8,143 nucleotides of DNA from an uncultured Methanomassiliicoccales archaeon (GTDB taxonomy: Archaea > Thermoplasmatota > Thermoplasmata > Methanomassiliicoccales > Methanomethylophilaceae), in contig CAKQHC010000070.1 of assembly GCA_934234005.1 (NCBI GenBank), positions 1-8,143 on the forward strand, written 5' to 3'. This document shows positions 6,708-8,143 of the stretch, piece after piece; positions within the stretch are counted from its first letter, which is position 1, and each line of letters opens with the position of its first letter. A program made the translations under genes and the position numbers. The notes under the pieces are model-generated. The model had not been told where the DNA came from. It did no database searches and saw nothing but the letters and a program-made list of their open reading frames with translations.

Positions 6708-6745
6708 AGCAATCCTAACCACTTTCGGTGACCTCCTGCTAAGAC

Positions 6746-6753
6746 TTATATTA
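6746..6753 (+). promoter_or_regulatory. TATA box of the divergent Sel1 gene
   Basis: TTATATTA is centred 25-26 bases upstream of the second in-frame ATG (6775) and only about 20 from the first (6769). The spacing favours 6775 as the start of a leaderless transcript. Confidence 0.6.
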
Positions 6754-6774
6754 TGAATAACAATTGCGATGACT

Positions 6775-7464
6775 ATGGCGACGGACATTGCCGGATTAGA
6801 CTCAATCGAACGGGCAAAATACATAATCCGCAACAGAAAAGTGGACTCTTATGATGAGGCATACTCCACATTCATACGTGCAGCCGACAGGGGCGAGCAT
6901 GAAGCGGAATATGGTTTGGGTCTGATGTATGCCCGCGGGCAATATGTTCAGAAAAATCATGCGTCTGCCAAGGCATGGTTCGAAAAAGCAGAACGCGGAG
7001 GAAATATGAATGCCGCATATTTCCTCGGAAAAATACATTCGCTTGGTCTGGGAACAATTAAAGATATTTCCAAAGCAAGAATGTATTTCCTTGAAGCAGC
7101 CGAATCCCACGATGTACGTGCCGAATACGAACTGGGACTCATATATTTCCGTAACGACGGAATACCGCGCGATTTTGACAAAGCAGCCGAATGGCTTACA
7201 AAAGCCGCCAAACACGGTCATGCCGAAGCACAATTCGTTCTGGGACAATTCTATAAAAACGGAATTGGAACTGAAGTAAATATGGAATACTGCGTTGATT
7301 GGCTTGTACACGCCGCAATGAACAGACACAAAGGTGCGCAAATTCTGTTGGGAAATATGTACAAACTCGGTGACGGCGTAGAGAAAAATACCGAAGAATC
7401 CGACCGCTGGTACGACATGGCCGACGGAAAAACAACACCTGGCAATTCTGTGGGAAGAACCTGA
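6775..7464 (+). CDS. Sel1-like repeat protein D (divergent, single gene)
   Basis: This 229-residue Sel1 solenoid has about five repeats after a short helical lead-in (MATDIAGLDSIERAKYIIRN). Units include AEYGLGLMYARGQYVQKNHA, AAYFLGKIHSLGLGTIKDIS, AEYELGLIYFRNDGIPRDFD, AQFVLGQFYKNGIGTEVNME and AQILLGNMYKLGDGVEKNTE. The C-terminus is a short polar tail ending NSVGRT. No signal peptide or membrane segment is present, so a cytoplasmic adaptor role is inferred. It is transcribed away from the Sel1-ligase operon across roughly 180 bases with its own TATA box. No Shine-Dalgarno precedes either ATG (6769 or 6775); TATA spacing favours 6775. It shares the repeat type but no obvious close identity with the other three Sel1 proteins, so it is not a fresh duplicate. 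Confidence 0.9.
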   Translation: MATDIAGLDSIERAKYIIRNRKVDSYDEAYSTFIRAADRGEHEAEYGLGLMYARGQYVQKNHASAKAWFEKAERGGNMNAAYFLGKIHSLGLGTIKDISKARMYFLEAAESHDVRAEYELGLIYFRNDGIPRDFDKAAEWLTKAAKHGHAEAQFVLGQFYKNGIGTEVNMEYCVDWLVHAAMNRHKGAQILLGNMYKLGDGVEKNTEESDRWYDMADGKTTPGNSVGRT

Positions 7465-7761
7465 TCTTCAAACAAACTTCTGACGTTAGATTTATATGAA
7501 CCAAAAATCGTTGAATAAAGGAATTCTGCTGAATTTCATAATTTTTAAGTCGAACTGCCGATTTTTATCGCAAACACGATCGAACTCACCTATTGCGCAA
7601 GACGCAGGCATGATTAGATTGTGGTTTAATACCCCTCATGTAGAAAATATCAATATCGTCGAAGACAGTATTCCAATGATAAAAATCATATGCCAGAAAT
7701 GCGACGGCTAACCCTGCAAACAACCTGATATAAAAGGGTCACGAAATAATTGTATTCGCGG

Positions 7762-7935
7762 ATGAGTAACACAGATAGAATATCTATAATCTCCAATCGC
7801 TTGATTATTATTGCAACAACAAAAACAGCATATGCCCATCCAACCGTCAAACGAATAATGCATACACCTTATTCAACTATAACATCATCTGTAGAATTGA
7901 TATCAAAAAGTACTGTTCGAAAATGCTGTTCTTAA
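7762..7935 (+). CDS. Small hypothetical ORF (57 codons), doubtful
   Basis: ATG at 7762 opens a 57-residue frame (MSNTDRISIISNRLIIIATT and on), rich in Ile, Thr and Ser, with no recognisable domain. The only support is the TATA-like ATATAAAA at 7728-7735, centred about 30 bases upstream, slightly farther than for the other genes. There is no Shine-Dalgarno and the composition is not clearly coding. It may be chance, or the TATA element may drive a small RNA. Confidence 0.2.
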   Translation: MSNTDRISIISNRLIIIATTKTAYAHPTVKRIMHTPYSTITSSVELISKSTVRKCCS

Positions 7936-7991
7936 TCCAATACCAAAAGTTTGTTCATCCGAAATTCAATTACAAATGTCCAAAACTTGCC

Positions 7992-8016
7992 GATGCAGTT
8001 TTTCACCGACTGCATC
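7992..8016. promoter_or_regulatory. 8-bp inverted repeat just upstream of a TATA box
   Basis: GATGCAGT (7992-7999) and ACTGCATC (8009-8016) are perfect complements around a 9-base loop. The repeat ends 11 bases before the TATA box of the gene at 8060. It could be a dimer-binding operator next to the promoter, or a hairpin at the end of an upstream transcript, since TCTTTTT follows at 8024-8030. Confidence 0.45.
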
Positions 8017-8027
8017 CACTGAATCTT

Positions 8028-8035
8028 TTTAAATA
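8028..8035 (+). promoter_or_regulatory. TATA box of the gene starting at 8060
   Basis: TTTAAATA is centred about 28 bases before ATG 8060, consistent with a leaderless or near-leaderless mRNA. No Shine-Dalgarno lies in the 24 bases between the box and the ATG. Confidence 0.6.
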
Positions 8036-8059
8036 CAGAACAACAATAACTATTGCTTC

Positions 8060-8143
8060 ATGAATAAAGAAGCGGAGGAATTCAAATTGTTGATACCTCA
8101 GACAGGAAAAATCGATTTCAAAGAGATCCGTGACGGGAACTAC
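8060..8143 (+). CDS. Probable AAA-ATPase-like/PD-(D/E)XK protein, N-terminus only
   Basis: Only 28 codons are in the window, starting MNKEAEEFKLLIPQTGKIDF and continuing KEIRDGNY to the edge. The pattern IDFKEIRDGNY matches the start of AAA-ATPase-like proteins (Pfam AAA-ATPase_like with C-terminal DUF1703, a PD-(D/E)XK nuclease fold), where the IxDFxxIRxxxYxYVDKT signature precedes the P-loop. The catalytic part lies beyond the window, so the assignment is tentative. A TATA box about 28 bases upstream and a continuous frame to the edge support a real gene. The family is an expanded accessory class in gut archaea and bacteria, of unknown role. Confidence 0.5.
   Translation, partial: MNKEAEEFKLLIPQTGKIDFKEIRDGNY

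Larger units (their letters stand above)
7465..8059. other. AT-rich stretch with no convincing gene
   Basis: This 595-base stretch is clearly AT-richer than the coding regions. It contains T runs at 7542-7546 and 7562-7566 that could terminate the upstream Sel1 transcript, a TATA-like ATATAAAA at 7728-7735, an inverted repeat at 7992-8016 and the promoter of the gene at 8060. A 71-codon frame (7496-7711) ends in CQKCDG but resembles no family I know. No tRNA, rRNA, insertion sequence or CRISPR array is visible. Confidence 0.6.

Noticed and set aside
6728..6738. AGGAGGTCACC on the minus strand as the ribosome binding site of a leader peptide
   Set aside because: The only nearby start (a GTG) opens a frame of about ten codons with no supporting feature.
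7496..7711. A 71-codon frame ending in CQKCDG as a small zinc protein
   Set aside because: There is only one CxxC pair, no Shine-Dalgarno, and no TATA box at a suitable distance (a TATA-like stretch overlaps the ATG itself). It is more likely a chance frame in AT-rich DNA.

Overview
The window looks archaeal and most likely comes from a gut-type member of the Methanomassiliicoccales (Thermoplasmata), such as the Methanomethylophilaceae. The evidence is the C-terminus of an archaeal replication factor C small subunit, TATA boxes about 25-28 bases ahead of start codons with no room for a leader, and a run of Sel1-like repeat proteins beside an AAA_14/DUF4143 ATPase and a probable AAA-ATPase-like gene. 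The clade assignment is inference from gene content; no rRNA or methanogenesis gene is present.

Layout. Bases 1-398 (+) hold the end of rfcS. Converging on it with a 9-base gap is an AAA_14/DUF4143 ATPase gene (1754-408, -), which carries an in-frame TGA at 1716-1718, just before its Walker A motif, where the family usually has Trp. Its upstream region has an AT-rich promoter and a perfect 23-bp direct repeat spaced 32 bp apart. After a 307-base gap comes a tight minus-strand operon read from 6596 down to 2062: an 11-repeat Sel1 protein, a second Sel1 protein (GTG start overlapping the previous TGA), a third Sel1 protein (no ATG/GTG/TTG where the start should be; ACG behind a strong Shine-Dalgarno), and a phenylacetate-CoA ligase (PaaK type) 4 bases further on. 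A fourth Sel1 gene (6775-7464, +) is transcribed divergently from the operon across a region containing a perfect 12-bp palindrome. Bases 7465-8059 are AT-rich and nearly gene-free. At 8060 another gene starts and runs off the edge; its 28 residues resemble the start of AAA-ATPase-like/PD-(D/E)XK (DUF1703) proteins.

How the genes may work together. Four soluble Sel1 proteins lacking signal peptides or membrane segments suggest cytoplasmic scaffolds or adaptors, and three of them appear co-transcribed with an aryl-acid CoA ligase. A Sel1-scaffold plus acyl-CoA ligase unit is the most unusual arrangement here. The flanking ATPase genes are typical expanded accessory families, so the region after rfcS reads as an accessory stretch with signs of recent change: a nonsense codon, an odd start codon and an exact internal repeat duplication.
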